The notes beneath the pieces were generated by a model. It was not told the origin of the DNA. It did no database searches and saw only the letters and a program-made list of their open reading frames with translations. DNA of 64,000 nucleotides from Nymphaea colorata (taxonomy: Eukaryota; Streptophyta; Magnoliopsida; Nymphaeales; Nymphaeaceae), in the NCBI RefSeq assembly GCF_008831285.2, contig NC_045139.1, positions 21,000,412-21,064,411 of the forward strand, written 5' to 3'. Both the position numbers and the translations under genes were made by a program. Shown one piece after another: positions 10,819 to 22,612 of the stretch. Numbering within the stretch: position 1 is the first letter of the stretch; the number at the start of each line of letters is the position of its first letter.

Positions 10819-10900
10819 TAAAACCCTACTCTCCGTCCAGCTGGGAGAGAAAGCTAGGCAGGGAAAGGGGGTGTGTGTGTGTGCAGTGCCACCGTCTCCA

Positions 10901-12910
10901 ATGGCGTCCGCCTCCACTTCTGCGACGACATTCGCCGCCACCAAGCCCTTTTTCAACCGCTCTAACCATCGCCTCCATTACCATCACGCGTTCGCGCTAT
11001 CCCCGTCATACCCATGTCGCAGGACCTCCGCCCTGCGCGCCAGAAGCGCCGCATCGTATCCCCAACCGAGCCCTTCCAACCCCAACCCCGCCGTTGCTAC
11101 CAAGCCGGCCGTCCGGACGGAGCAGCGTGACCACCAGATGGTTCCCCCGCCCTTCCCTTCCCGCTTCGCTGCGGACGAGCCGCGCAAGGGGGCGGACATT
11201 CTCGTGGAGGCACTCGAGCGCGAGGGCGTCTCGGACGTCTTCGCTTACCCGGGAGGCGCTTCCATGGAGATCCACCAGGCGCTCACCCGCTCCTCTTCCA
11301 TCGCGAACGTCCTCTGCCGCCACGAGCAAGGTGAGATCTTCGCCGCCGAGGGATATGCCCGCTCCACCGGTCGTATAGGCGTCTGCATCGCCACCTCTGG
11401 CCCTGGCGCCACCAACCTCGTCAGCGGCCTGGCCGACGCCCTCCTCGACAGCATCCCCCTTGTCGCCATCACTGGCCAGGTCCCTCGCCGGATGATAGGC
11501 ACCGACGCCTTTCAGGAGACCCCCATCGTTGAGGTCACCCGCTCCATCACCAAACACAATTACCTCATCCTCGACGTTGACGACATTCCCCGCGTCGTTC
11601 GGGAGGCCTTCTTCCTGGCCTCCTCCGGCCGCCCCGGCCCAGTGCTCATCGACATCCCCAAGGACGTGCAGCAGCAGCTCGCCGTTCCCAATTGGTTTCA
11701 GGAGATGAAACTGCACGGCTACATCCATAGGTTGCCCAAGCCCCCTGTCGATTCCCAGCTAGAGCTCATCGTCGATTTGATTGCCCGTTCCAAAAAGCCC
11801 GTTCTGTACATCGGCGGCGGATGCGTGAACTCCAGCTCGGAGCTCCGCCGGTTTGTCGATCTCACCGGCATTCCAGTTGCTAGCACTCTGATGGGTCTCG
11901 GCGTCTTCCCTTCTTGCGACGATCTGAGCCTGCAAATGCTCGGTATGCACGGTACCGTTTATGCAAATTACGCAGTGGATAAGGCCGATCTTTTGCTTGC
12001 TTTTGGAGTGAGATTTGACGACAGGGTTACCGGAAAATTGGAGGCTTTCGCGAGCCGCGCGAGCATTGTTCATATTGACATCGATCCGGCCGAGATCGGG
12101 AAGAACAAACAGCCTCATGTGTCTCTCTGTGCCGATATCCGGTTGGCATTGGAGAGGCTCAACGGGATGCTAGTGGAGAAGGAAGAGGTTATCAGAAGTT
12201 TGGATTTCACAGCATGGAGGAATGAACTAGATGAGCAGAAGAAGAATTGGCCAATGAGCTTCCTGAACTTCGGTGAAGCGATTCCTCCGCAGTATGCCAT
12301 CAAGGTGCTCGACGAATTGACTAACGGCGAGGCGATAATCAGCACTGGAGTTGGGCAGCATCAGATGTGGTCAGCTCAGTGGTACAAGTATAAGAGACCG
12401 CGGCAGTGGCTGACCTCCGGAGGGTTGGGGGCGATGGGCTTCGGTCTACCAGCCGCAATCGGTGCTGCTGTCGGCAACCCCGGCTCGGTAGTGGTTGACA
12501 TCGATGGGGACGGTAGCTTCATCATGAATGTGCAAGAATTGGCCACAATTAGAGCTTACAACCTCCCTGTCAAGATGATGGTACTGAATAATCAGCACTT
12601 GGGTATGGTGGTACAGTGGGAAGACCGATTTTACAAGGCCAACAGAGCGCACACATATCTCGGAAACCCAGCAAAGGAGTCGGAAATATTCCCGAACATG
12701 CTGAAATTTGCAGAGGCTTGTGACATTCCGGCTGCTCGCGTAACTAGAGTATCGGAAGTGAAGGGCGCGATCCAGAAGATGCTGGAAACCCCGGGACCTT
12801 ACTTGTTGGATGTGATCGTTCCGCATCAGGAGCACGTTTTGCCAATGATCCCAAGCGGAGGAGCTTTCAAGGATGTGATCACAGAAGGGGATGGCAGATC
12901 TAGTTACTGA
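10901..12910 (+). CDS. ALS: acetolactate synthase (acetohydroxyacid synthase) catalytic subunit, plastid precursor
   Basis: Catalyses the first common step of Val, Leu and Ile synthesis: TPP/FAD-dependent condensation of pyruvate with pyruvate or 2-oxobutyrate, in the plastid. The 669-residue protein has one exon, as is usual for plant catalytic subunits (about 670). Residues 1-85 are rich in Ser, Pro, Arg and Ala with no acidic run: a transit peptide. Three TPP-enzyme domains follow at about 95-260, 285-415 and 475-640. Seen: catalytic Glu142 in [22 protein letters not shown] (191-208), [16 protein letters not shown] (368-383), and the TPP/Mg motif GDGS at 536-539 with NN at 563-564. The herbicide-contact positions hold the sensitive residues: Ala120, Pro195, Ala203, Asp374, Trp573, Ser652. 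The ATG at 10901 is preferred; the frame opens upstream only from a GTG in the leader. The 5' third is much GC-richer than its surroundings. No lesions. Confidence 0.98.
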   Translation: MASASTSATTFAATKPFFNRSNHRLHYHHAFALSPSYPCRRTSALRARSAASYPQPSPSNPNPAVATKPAVRTEQRDHQMVPPPFPSRFAADEPRKGADILVEALEREGVSDVFAYPGGASMEIHQALTRSSSIANVLCRHEQGEIFAAEGYARSTGRIGVCIATSGPGATNLVSGLADALLDSIPLVAITGQVPRRMIGTDAFQETPIVEVTRSITKHNYLILDVDDIPRVVREAFFLASSGRPGPVLIDIPKDVQQQLAVPNWFQEMKLHGYIHRLPKPPVDSQLELIVDLIARSKKPVLYIGGGCVNSSSELRRFVDLTGIPVASTLMGLGVFPSCDDLSLQMLGMHGTVYANYAVDKADLLLAFGVRFDDRVTGKLEAFASRASIVHIDIDPAEIGKNKQPHVSLCADIRLALERLNGMLVEKEEVIRSLDFTAWRNELDEQKKNWPMSFLNFGEAIPPQYAIKVLDELTNGEAIISTGVGQHQMWSAQWYKYKRPRQWLTSGGLGAMGFGLPAAIGAAVGNPGSVVVDIDGDGSFIMNVQELATIRAYNLPVKMMVLNNQHLGMVVQWEDRFYKANRAHTYLGNPAKESEIFPNMLKFAEACDIPAARVTRVSEVKGAIQKMLETPGPYLLDVIVPHQEHVLPMIPSGGAFKDVITEGDGRSSY

Positions 12911-13258
12911 AGGTGGTTCAGCGCCTTGTGCTTATTAGGTCTGTACATAAGCTGCTGTACTTTTTCTGCTGCTAGTGCTTGGGTTTCTCTGTTCTTGGCT
13001 GGATGAGGTTTGGTTTTCTTGCTAGTTGTTCGCAATATGTAAACTATGTCTTTTCAGTAGGTTGAAACTTCTGATTAGGCCAGAGAGGGTTAGGTCGCCG
13101 CCGTGCTAATTATTGTCGAGGTATGAGTAATCTAATGGCTTGTGCTGCTCGTTTCTTCTGTAATTGTAAGTGAAGCTGCTGAAGACTATGGAACTGGCAT
13201 CTTTGTTGTTGCTGTTGCTATTGTTGTAAAGCCCGCATCTTGAAGACATCGAGCAGTT
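12911..13258 (+). other. 3' untranslated region of acetolactate synthase
   Basis: T- and GT-rich transcribed-type sequence (TTTTCTGCTGCTAG, TTGTTGTTGCTGTTGC) with no frame of its own. An AATGAA at 13267-13272, in the first duplicated block, is a candidate polyadenylation element. Confidence 0.5.
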
Positions 13259-13482
13259 GAATTATTAATGAAATCTATCTCATATGCTTCTCTTAAATGT
13301 GGTGCTTCTCTTAAATGTGGTATGTATTTTTATAAAATCGTTTGATCTGGCCATGTAAGAAAAGTAGGAGCATCAAATGTCTTCTTATACCTTTTCCTGG
13401 TTTCTTATTCCCCTTTGTTATAGATATCTGAGACTACCTTGCGCCTATGGTTTTTTTATCATCAACAGTGTGTCTCTTGGCA
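13259..13482 (+). repeat. direct duplication downstream of ALS, copy 1
   Basis: The segment from GAATTATTAATGAAATC to CTCTTGGCA is repeated at 13545-13764 with few differences, for example TGTTATAG/TGTTACAG and GCGCCTATGG/GCGCCCATGG. The unit is about 222 bp and the period 286 bp. The following TAATGC(G/C)GTATG is also shared, so the duplication extends slightly further. It contains no ORF of note. Confidence 0.85.
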
Positions 13483-13544
13483 GAATCTACTTTAATGCGG
13501 TATGATTGTTTTTTTTTTTATTTGTGTGCACCGAGGAAAGGCGT

Positions 13545-13764
13545 GAATTATTAATGAAATCTATCTCACATGCTTCTCTTAAATATGGTGCTTATCTTAA
13601 ACGTGGTCTGTATTTTTATAAAATCGTTTGATCTGGCCATGTTAGAAAAGTAGGAGCATTAAATGTCTTATACCTTTTCCTGGTTTCTTATTCCCCTTTG
13701 TTACAGATATCTGAGACTACCTTGCGCCCATGGTTTTTGATCATCAACAGTGAGTCTCTTGGCA
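13545..13764 (+). repeat. direct duplication downstream of ALS, copy 2
   Basis: Second copy of the 13259-13482 segment. It carries the same AATGAAATCTATCTC element and so could offer a second transcript 3' end. Confidence 0.85.
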
Positions 13765-14279
13765 CCATAATGCCGTATGCTATCATGGTTGATGACATAC
13801 AACAGGGTTCTTGTTTTGTTTTTTTTAGTGAGCTGGAGGTTCATCCCTACTGCTCTAAAGGAGTTCAAAGGCTCTTAAACTGCGTTGGCATCAACGATAG
13901 TAGTGGCACACTCATCAACTTGAATGGGCACACTTGAATGGGCACAGAAACATAACACTCATAAGAATCGAATTGGAAACCTACTATTAACAGGCCCCTC
14001 AGCCTGACCAGCAACGCTATGTCCTTCATGTCATTTGAATGCACGACATGGAACAATGGGTACAAAAGGCCACGGCGTTCCAATGTGTTCTGTGGTTTAC
14101 CATGGAACAGCGCCTTGAGGAACATCTCATTCACTCCCTGCAGCCTCTCCCTCCCGTGCCTCTCCTTTCCTCGCAAAATATCCTCACTGCTTCCCTCTCC
14201 CTCCTACGGTGGATTTCTTCGACAATGGTGATCTCCAGCACTTGATCTATCCTACAAGTATGGCCGATCTCTCTCTCTC
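13765..14279. other. spacer, no recognised gene
   Basis: A 103-codon minus frame (13865-14176) overlaps plus frames of 68-79 codons, but no domain is recognisable and codon use is unremarkable. I do not call a gene. Confidence 0.35.
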
Positions 14280-14690
14280 TCTCACACTCACATTCTAGCT
14301 CACTCTCTCGATCTGTGGCCCTAATCAGGCATAACGGCTCATCTGCTCTTTCTCACACTATCTCACTCTCTCGATCTGTAGCCCTAATAAGGAAAAACGG
14401 CTCATCTTGTCTCTCTCGCGTTCTCTATCTCACTCTCTCGATCTGTAGCTCTAATAAGGAAAAACAGCTCATCTGCTCTCTCTCGCGTTCTCTATCTCAC
14501 TCTCTCGATCTGTAGCCCTAATAAAGGAAAACAGCTCATCTGCTCTCTCTCGCGTTCTCTATCTCACTCTCTCGATCTGTAGCCCTAATAAGGAAAAACT
14601 GCTCATCTGCTCTCTCTCACATTTTCTATCTCACTCTATCTGTAGCCCTAATCAGGCAAAATGCCTCATCTGCTCTGGTAGCACATTTCT
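14280..14690 (+). repeat. 67 bp minisatellite, six units
   Basis: The anchor CACTCTCTCGATCTGT recurs at 14301, 14364, 14431, 14498, 14565 and (degenerate) 14632, a period of 63 then 67 bp. Each unit ends GTAGCCCTAATAAGGAAAAAC(G/A)GCTCATCTG. The strand is strongly pyrimidine-rich (CT runs). The period is not a multiple of 3, so the array is unlikely to be coding. Confidence 0.9.
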
Positions 14691-16680
14691 CTATTTGATA
14701 AAATATGCAGCCTTAATGCATCCCTAACATGCGGTATGATGCATCCCTTTCCATTTGCAGCCTTGTGTTACTCTGTTCCTTGTTTCTTTTTCTGAATTTT
14801 TTTTTTTCCTTTTTTTGTCTTTGGCAACGCAATATTCGATCCTCCATTGGAAGAGTACTGGACAAAAAAGCTTGAAGTTGGTTAATTCTGTCCATTTGAT
14901 AGCTCAATCGGTTTGGTTCATTCATAGGCTTCCTTGCGATTTTTCTTGCAGCTGGTTAATATCAAGGCAAAAAGTTTGGTCACCTTTAGTTCCGAACTTT
15001 TTATTGTTTAGGGGCTTTCGTTTTACTCTTTTCCTTGTGGTTTAACCGAATTCACTGCTTCATTGTGATTTTTCTTGACCAAGTATTAATTTGATGCATG
15101 GTACCAGATTAAAATACTTTTTTACAACAATATGCGTCAAATATATACAGCATAGTTGCCATCTTCACCAATAAGGTTGAGTACAGGATGGATGATCTCT
15201 TGGACTATTTTGAAATAACTTCATGATCATCAACGGAGAACATGAGCTCCTGATTTTTCAATATATAAAGATTGAATCTCACAATGATGGCTGAGCATAT
15301 GGTATTTGTAGCTTCGAAAACTAATGTTGTAACTGTTATTGAAAAGGAATGCAAATTTCTGCTAGGAGTAATATTTTCATAGTGTCAATTACTCAAGGAA
15401 AAAGAAGCAATTGAATTGATAAGTTCATACGAAAAATACAAATGTTAGACATTACAACCTGTGGAAAACCCACTGTGAAGCTCAAAATAGGTGAGAAATA
15501 GGATACGCCATAACTCCATGCATAAAAAATATAACTTAGTTGTTTGATGTTAAATCCAGATGCATTTGGCAGGATGACCATAAAGCAAGCCTAAGTGAGC
15601 AAATCTACACGGGTATTAACAACCTAGCCTGCTAAAACATAAGCACATAACCTGTGAGAGGCTACGAGGAACAAATCTTTGAAATTTGGTTTTATCAAGA
15701 GCAGCCTCTGATAAATGCCACAGGAAGTGCACAGAATCCACAGCTACAAGTGATCTCCATGCGCACGAGAAGAATTTCCGAGTTCATGCAACAACTTTTT
15801 GCTTTCGGAGTAGTGTGAACAAATAGTTAAACATGTGGATGAGACTAATGAATGACGTGCTACAGTTAAGAATGATCATCCTTCAGCTCTTGCTTCCCTT
15901 TTTATATTTAGCATTTTCCCTTATTTTTTGGGACATCAAATGAAGGACAACCGTAATTCGGATAACAAGGACTAGGAGACATTCATGTGGTTTTGCACTG
16001 GGCACCACCAGGTGATTGGAAACGAAACTCTAGAATGCTCCCATTCCAATATCACCAAAACACCACCATTAGAATGATTCTGTCTTTGGTCTGCGCATAT
16101 GCTCCAAAAAGGAATGCCACGGCACCCTGGATGTTTTCATACATGGAATTTGAAAGCCAAGACCACTGGAGTCTTCTACCTCCTGCACAGACATTTATAG
16201 TTAGTTTTATCAGGAAATTCAACGAATTGGACTAATAAGCACAAGAACTTAAGGAAGCAGGAATTATCAGTGTCATGCAACTTTTAGAACAAAAATTAAG
16301 AAAGTAGAGTGCACATAGAAATGTAGCAGCATCTTAGTAAATAGGCAAGCTTCATAAAGTAAAAATCGAACACCCATTCCAGATAAAGCTACGAGATAGC
16401 AGTAGCTGTCAGAAACTCAGAGGGAAAAAAAAAATGAAAGGAAAAAAAAAAGAAGAAAAGGTAGAGATGGATACTGCAAAAAATACACAGCTAAATGAAG
16501 ACAGAGAAGAAAAACAATGAGAGATTCATGAGTCTACCAACCAGAATTTCCTCGAGCTATTTCTATTGGGAAACATGATTTACATCAGGATCATAATCTT
16601 ACAAAAATAAAATTAGCGAAAGATATACACATACGCTGCTCCAAGGAGAGGAAAAATTGTCAATTGAGATTAACCAACAC
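14691..16680. other. spacer, no supported gene
   Basis: AT-rich with short frames only (up to 96 codons, low complexity). A-rich tracts lie at 16425-16460. The segment 15560-16250 is slightly less AT-biased and could be the 3' untranslated part of the degraded minus-strand gene at 16681-17210, but I see no domain. Confidence 0.35.
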
Positions 16681-17210
16681 TCATCTTGTTGAACTTGCTA
16701 TTTCTGTCAATTCATCACTGGAACTATGATCGTAGTCAGCAGGGTACCCTTTTTTCTCTTCTTCCTTTGTCTCTTTTTTATGTTTCGAGGAACTCTGGCT
16801 GAACTGCTTTCACCTGTCCTATTTCCACCATCATGTGAAGAGCCATCTCGACCTACTAGCGAATATGTGGTAGACTTGCGAACGCCAATCCCATTTCCAA
16901 TGAAGAATGATTCCAATGAATATGGAGATTTACCATTTGCAATGAAGAATGATTCCCATGAATATGAAGATTTACATTGCAAAGCCAAATGGCGAAGCCC
17001 AAGTAATTTCATTCTTGCCAATCTGTTTATTTTCATACATTCCTTCATCAGTGACCAGTGTTTGGCTTCATCCCAAGCTCTATTTATTTTTTAAAGGATT
17101 TCACTGATCATATCTTTTTCCTCAATGTGTTCATCACTCTGCACAAGATGCAACAACTGGCGACCATGATTAATAACTTCATTTGATAGAAGCAATTCAT
17201 CGATTGCTAG
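16681..17210 (-). pseudogene. degraded gene fragment, unrecognised, minus strand
   Basis: Seen: after an acceptor-like CCACACAAG at 17219-17211 the minus strand opens a helical, charged frame (IDELLLSNEVINHGRQLLHL...HIEEKDMISEIL), interrupted by TAA at 17093-17091. The same frame then continues (KINRAWDEAKHWS...) through an internal 14-residue duplication (KSSYSWESFFIANG / KSPYSLESFFIGNG) into a basic stretch (NIKKRQRKKRKKG). There a one-base shift in an A6G3 run would join an acidic tail (YPADYDHSSSDELTEIAS) ending in TGA at 16683-16681. One stop plus one frameshift suggests a pseudogene or consensus errors in a real gene. I cannot name the family. Confidence 0.4.
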
Positions 17211-17496
17211 CTTGTGTGGACATGTACATATATACATTTCCTCCTTCTTTTATCTATATTTCACCTTCTAATATTAAATTAACATGAGAATACTCAATTT
17301 TTGTGGTTCGCAGGAAGCAAATATATGGCCCAAATCAAGTTTACAAGAAGAAGAAAATTATGAGCAGACTCTTGATGGTAACTAGAAGGTTGTTTATACT
17401 TATACGTGCAACTATGAAAAGTTATAATTCATGAACAATGTAACTGTTTTTGTATAAATAGCAAAAATTATTTTTTTCATCAATTGATGATCTCTG

Positions 17497-17500
<4 letters not shown>

Positions 17501-17560
<60 letters not shown>
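17501..17560 (+). repeat. (TA)n(GA)n compound microsatellite
   Basis: TA units at 17501-17533 followed by GA units to about 17560. Confidence 0.95.
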
Positions 17561-17565
<5 letters not shown>

Positions 17566-18230
17566 TGAGAGAAAACTATTGCTTCGTCTTTGGCTATTCA
17601 AATACTTCCTTCGAGTATTCTTATAATGGAACAAACGACTCTAAGAAACAAGATATGACGAACAAGACAGACAATACAAATAGAGATAAAACAAATGTTC
17701 GACATAAGGAATATGGTGTTAGTTCTTAAAATTGTCAAAAACAATATTAATGGGATGGACAAAACAGTAGGGAGGACGTTCATATGGTACAACTATCAAA
17801 TGACCTCTTAAGGCACAAGGTTAGTGTTTTTCATTTGTCGCCCAATAGCGCATGACAGCAACGTTGCAGTGGAGGATGAAGGATTTCAATTGAGGGTTGG
17901 GAGTTAGGTTTGAACTCGAGGACGGAGGCAGTGGTCAACGCACCTTGATCCCCCTTAGCACCAATGGTGCAGGTTCCACAGCGAAGCTTAGCCAAGCTGG
18001 GCCACTTTTTCGCCCAAGGCCTCTATCTCGAATCTGTTTGTCCTCCTCAGACCTCGAGCTTCAGCCGATTGAAGTTCTAAATGTGGACCCTCGGCTATGA
18101 ACACAAATGCATCCTTGTTGGCAATCCCTTCAAAATGCTTAACGGGAAATGGTGGAGCGGCAGTGGGGGAGCAAGAAATTTCTGGCAAATGGACACTTTA
18201 AATTTTAAAATTTTAAAAAACATTTACACA
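17561..18230. other. spacer, no recognised gene
   Basis: Overlapping frames of 60-67 codons on both strands around 17900-18190, none resembling a known protein. Confidence 0.35.
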
Positions 18231-18508
18231 CAGGGGCAGAGCCAAAGCTCACATGGGCGTTGACTCCACCTTAATTTTCTTAAAAAAATTTATATGTAAA
18301 TTTTAAAAAATTTCACTTGTTTTATATAAAAATTTTGAAAAATGATATTTCGGCCCTAGTCAAACTTTAAAAACTTTAATTCGACCTGCCTCATGAAATT
18401 TTTTTGACTCCATCCTTATTTATACATAAAAAAAAATCGACAACTAATAAAGTATCTACATGTAAATAAATGAGTGTGGGCACCAGCTACAACATGGCTC
18501 TGCCACTG
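18231..18508. mobile_element. hAT-like MITE with CAG-GGCAGAGCCA ends
   Basis: The left end CAGGGGCAGAGCCA and the reverse complement of the right end (CAGTGGCAGAGCCA) are 14 bp inverted repeats with one mismatch, 278 bp apart. The core is AT-rich and non-coding. CAGGGGC(G/A)GA ends are typical of plant hAT-type non-autonomous elements. The flanking 8-mers (TTTACACA, TTGCATCG) do not match, so the target duplication has decayed. Similar end fragments occur near 20990 and 21590. Confidence 0.6.
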
Positions 18509-19361
18509 TTGCATCGAGTTGTGTCCTATGTGTTTGAATCAATTATCAGTCATGAGCCAAATCAGTTAACATTTAGTTTCGGGCCCATACCCTAACCCAC
18601 GCTTGATCCGTAATCTATTTAGAGATCTAGATGTGAATTATGGATAAGATCCACACTTGATCTTATATGCAAATTCATCAATCTGCATATTGGTACTTCA
18701 GTTTAAATCTAGGATCTGTTTCACATGCTTATATAGAAATGGATTTATGTCTACCCTTTCCTTCTCAGATTAGATAAATGCATAGAAATGGATGAATTAT
18801 ATTAAGACATTAAAAGAATGACATGATAAACCTTATAGAATTGGTAACCAAATCCAAGGGCCTCAGATTATCCCATTTAAATTAAGATTGATATTTTTGA
18901 AAACTCGAGTCAATTATCTAGGAAAGGTTAGACTCTACGGGATCGGTGTGTCAATAAAATATATTTCCTTGTATTTTCACCTTTTAGCTTTTAGCCTTTT
19001 CATTATTCTTTTCTTTTTTTTACAAAATTTTAAACTTTCAAGATTTTTTTACAAAATTTTAGATTTCAAGGAAAGCCGTGTAGATAAATTGCTAAAATAG
19101 TTGTGAGTATGATCCTCACAAATCCCTAAAAATGAGGTCATTTGCCGAAACTGCTATCGTGTAATTGTCTAGTCTCACTGGACAGTTTGCACAAAGGATA
19201 ATCTCTTAAATGCTGCATTACATGATCTGCCAAATCACATTTTAAAGTGTGATTGAATATCTCTGCCATGCATCTTGGTAAAGAACGGCCACTATCTTCA
19301 GCGTTGATGTGTATCTTGTTTGTTTATGAGACCATCAATTGGCAAGAATGATGGCAATAAG
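18509..19361. other. AT-rich spacer
   Basis: A 70-codon plus frame at 18888-19100 is T/F/L-rich and of low complexity. No gene, RNA or repeat is supported. Confidence 0.4.
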
Positions 19362-19702
19362 TAGGCATGGGCATCGGACGGATAAGAGTCCGGGTTTGAG
19401 TCCACTTAACACTCGAAAATAGAGTTTGGGCTCGATACCCAACTTCTGAACTTGGGTTTGGTTCTACCCGATTAAAATAAAAAAATATTTGTTAAAATGC
19501 AAAATATTTTTTTAAATATAAAAAATATATATATTATTATTAAATAAAAATAATATAAAAAAATAAATCAAGCCGAATCGGGTCTTGTCGAACTGGCCTG
19601 ATACGTTATCAAGCCGATCTGAACTGTTTTTTTCGAGTGCATGCCCGAGTCCGATTGAGCCGGCTACCGAGTACCCATCGGGTACCCGAGTCCAATGCTG
19701 AG
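19362..19702. mobile_element. diverged relative of the 9437-9798 element
   Basis: It has the same layout as 9437-9798: a GGGC-type left arm (GGCATGGGCATCGGAC), an AT-rich core (19480-19570), then a TTTTTTTCGA block and a right arm with a GGGTACCCGAG-type motif. The reverse-complemented right end (CAGCATTGGACTCGG) pairs imperfectly with the left end. It is older and without a visible target duplication. Confidence 0.4.
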
Positions 19703-22354
19703 GCTTAGTAATTAGGATTCAAATTTAAAGAATGGGATTTGACACTAAAGCTATTTCTGCTCTAGTTCTAGGCCAGTTTTCAGTATTAAAAATGAATGAT
19801 AAAATTTTGAATCAACCCTTAAACGTTAGGTGTTAACTAAAAAGACATCTAACCTTTCATAATGTTGAAAGTACACCTAATACTTTTGTAGTTTATCAAA
19901 AAGTTTCATAAACTTATTTCGTTAAGTCAATTTATTAAGTTAGTTAAAAATTACAACCAAACCCTCTAGAGAAAGACTCACAATTATTCCTTAGCTAATT
20001 CTTGCGCAACTTTCTATTACTAGTAAAGAAAAACATTTCCTAAACTAGTTTGATATTTAGCATGGTCGCTAATTAAAATATGGATAAAAATATTAATATT
20101 ACCGGATTATAATAAAAAGGTTTAAGCCAAGCTAATCGATATGAAATTTCTTTATATTAAGAGTGTTTTAGTAATTTGATTTCACAACTCCAACTTAAGT
20201 TAGCGATGACCTACTGTTTAATTGGCAAAAGTTTTTTTTTTTTTTTTGACATTTCACAACTGAAAAGAGTTTTTGACAATGTTGAAAAGTTCCTGTGGCT
20301 TTTCATGGTAAAATTCATTAGGTGTGTTTTTGAAAATTTTCTCAAATTACAACCCGATCATGTTCTTATCTCAAGGCCATTGGCAAAAAGAGTTGGTTTT
20401 GAGAACTTCAAAATGAAAGAAGTCATATCGGTTATGCAATCGTGGCGTAACTGTGTTTTCTGATCCAAAGAAAACAGTTTCACAAAGTTAGGGAGACGAA
20501 CAGGATTTTGTGTTTTTGGTTGCTAACTAAAAGGAATCATGTAATTTACTGTTGAACATGGTCAAGAAAAATAATGTGATTGTGAATATTTGGTTGTTTG
20601 TTAATCTTCCAACACCTACCTGTGCCCAACTGCCTCTACTGTTCCCAAGTCAAGCAAAGCTAAAGATTCACCACCGGTTGACTGATAAGAAAAGTCCCTT
20701 TTTCTTGTTGGTAAAACCCCATTTTGTTCATTGATTTGGACGCTGGACTCGAATTCCTTGCAAGTGGATAAAATCACATTGTGTTCTGAGATGGGTTCTG
20801 TCTCCCTTTCGGCATAGTAGGAACATAAAGAGTTCAGATCAACAAAATTTTTTAAAAAACCAAACTTTGTTTTTTCAAAAGTTTACAGGGACCGAACTAA
20901 TTTTTCTTTTTTTTTAAAAAAATTAATAGGTAAATTTGAAAATTTCAAAGCTTGAGCAGGAGGATGGCCCATGCCGCCCCCCGAGTTCCGACTCAGGTCG
21001 GATCCGCCATTGCCCACGAACGATACAGTCGATCCAATCTTCCTGAATTGGAGCTGGATTAGAATTTTGAACCATACTTGGATTTTTGAGATCGAATCCA
21101 AATCGGACTTGGGTAATTAGATCGGATCTTTACATATAATCAGGTCAGGTCGTTATCAGCTGATGAGAGCTCAAATTGTCCAACCAAACCATACACAGAA
21201 TACTAGTCTCATTAAAATTCAGAATGATTTTTCTTTGCCAGATTTGACTAAACGGGTTTGGTTTCAGGTTAATCTTACTGATCTATCAATGGTGGGTAGG
21301 CCAGCATGGTAGAACCCATACCAGGGTAGCTGAACTCAATGTGATGACCTGGTGTACAAAGACAGCACACGACCAATATGTGATCATGGTGAGCGACCAC
21401 CTACCTCGTGACCTGGTTTGCACTTCAATTGAGTAAATTGTCACCTGATAGCTGCTTGTACAAATTTTTTTTTTTTTGCTTTTTTTTTTCCCGTTACGGC
21501 TACTATAATTTTTTATTCAAACAAGGAAAATTCGGAAAATAAAAAGACCTATAATTTTAGAGTTGACAGACACCGCGATGAAGTCCAATAGCGGAGCCGA
21601 ACATATTTGACTAGGGACACTCAATATACATTTGAAGTGCAATTTATATGTAAAACTTAAGGGTGACCTATATGTAAACAAGGACATTTTATTGGATTCT
21701 ATAAGCAATTGTTTACACATGCCCAATTGTAACTCATAGTTGGCTGATTGGCCGAGTTGGCTTAGAAATCACCCGAGTCAGCTTGGATTGCTAGAAAACC
21801 TGACTACAAGTCATGGTTGGCTTGGCTCACCCTTAACTCGGCCCAACTTCTCCCTGACTCTCATGATTCGGCCTTGACTCGCCCAATTCAGATTATTTAA
21901 AAATTCAATCGAGTCTATGAGTCAACTCGCTGACCCATTGACCTGGGCAAAAGTTTTGTATGGGCAAAAGATTTTGCTTAATCTGAAGTTTTCGCTAGGA
22001 CAAATTTGAGCAAAACTTTTTATTTTCCTTGAAGAGAGAAAAAGAACTTTTGTCAATTATGGCAGAAATGAATATCATGTGCCATGTCTTTGTTAGTTCA
22101 GGGCAAACTACTCAGCGTCTTAGTGAGGATGAGCAAGAACCCACTTGGACCGACCCGTTTTGTGGCATGCATGAACCCATTGCATTAGTTGATCTTCCAA
22201 AGGATGGAGAGAAAGATCCCACATTTATTCTAGAAGAAAAAGATTGGCGCCTCTCCTTCATCTAAGGACTAACAAACGGGTGGTAACTCTGGAACAGAGT
22301 GACACACAATTAAGTGCATTGAAAGGCGTATTTACAATCTCAATAGTAATTTAG
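19703..22354. other. spacer with fragments of small elements
   Basis: hAT-end-like pieces lie at about 20965-21015 (GGATCCGCCATTGCC) and 21590 (AGCGGAGCCGAACA). A 78-codon plus frame at 22029-22265 (acidic, EDEQEPTWTDPF) reads more like protein than its surroundings but matches nothing I recognise and has no visible promoter. No other gene is supported. Confidence 0.35.
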
Positions 22355-22612
22355 CCTCAAGGGGCAATAGAGCCCCATTGGATGGTAACACGACTCGCAC
22401 TCAAGGGATCTGAAGTTCAAATCTGGTGACCACTGTTAGGCTCTGGTGTATTACTCCTGTGAGCTACAAATGGTGGCAAGCGTGACACCCTAGTTGAAGG
22501 ACCTATCATAGGTCTATTGAAACATCGAAGCAAATCAGAACCTTGGAGGTATAAGGATATGACCTTGGGGTTTTTTTTGCTGAAAGCAGTTTTTCCTAAG
22601 CAAACATTAAAA
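22355..22612 (+). mobile_element. SINE-like tRNA-related repeat, copy 1
   Basis: The segment begins CCTCAAGGGGCAATAG and has a B-box-like AGTTCAAATCTGG at about 22414. It shares, in order, further blocks with 26488-26770: CTGGTGTATTACTC/CTCATGTATTATTC, then AAGG(A/G)TATGACCTT(G/A), then GCAGTTT...CCT..A, then CATTAAAA. A tRNA-like head, an unrelated body, about 260 bp of length and dispersed copies fit a SINE; an A box is not clear. Confidence 0.45.

Noticed and set aside
10871-10900. Upstream GTG start extending ALS by ten residues
   Set aside because: The extension is translated from the (GT)n leader tract; plant nuclear genes start at ATG, and ATG 10901 has a proper context and transit peptide.
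11006-11728. 240-codon minus-strand frame inside ALS
   Set aside because: Antisense shadow of GC-rich ALS codons, with no domain of its own.
17334-17385. Exon-like plus segment (GCAG acceptor, Glu-rich frame, GATG/GTAACT donor)
   Set aside because: Single short stretch without neighbouring exons on that strand.
22029-22265. 78-codon acidic plus frame
   Set aside because: Protein-like composition but no family match, promoter or conserved neighbour; mentioned only in the spacer entry.
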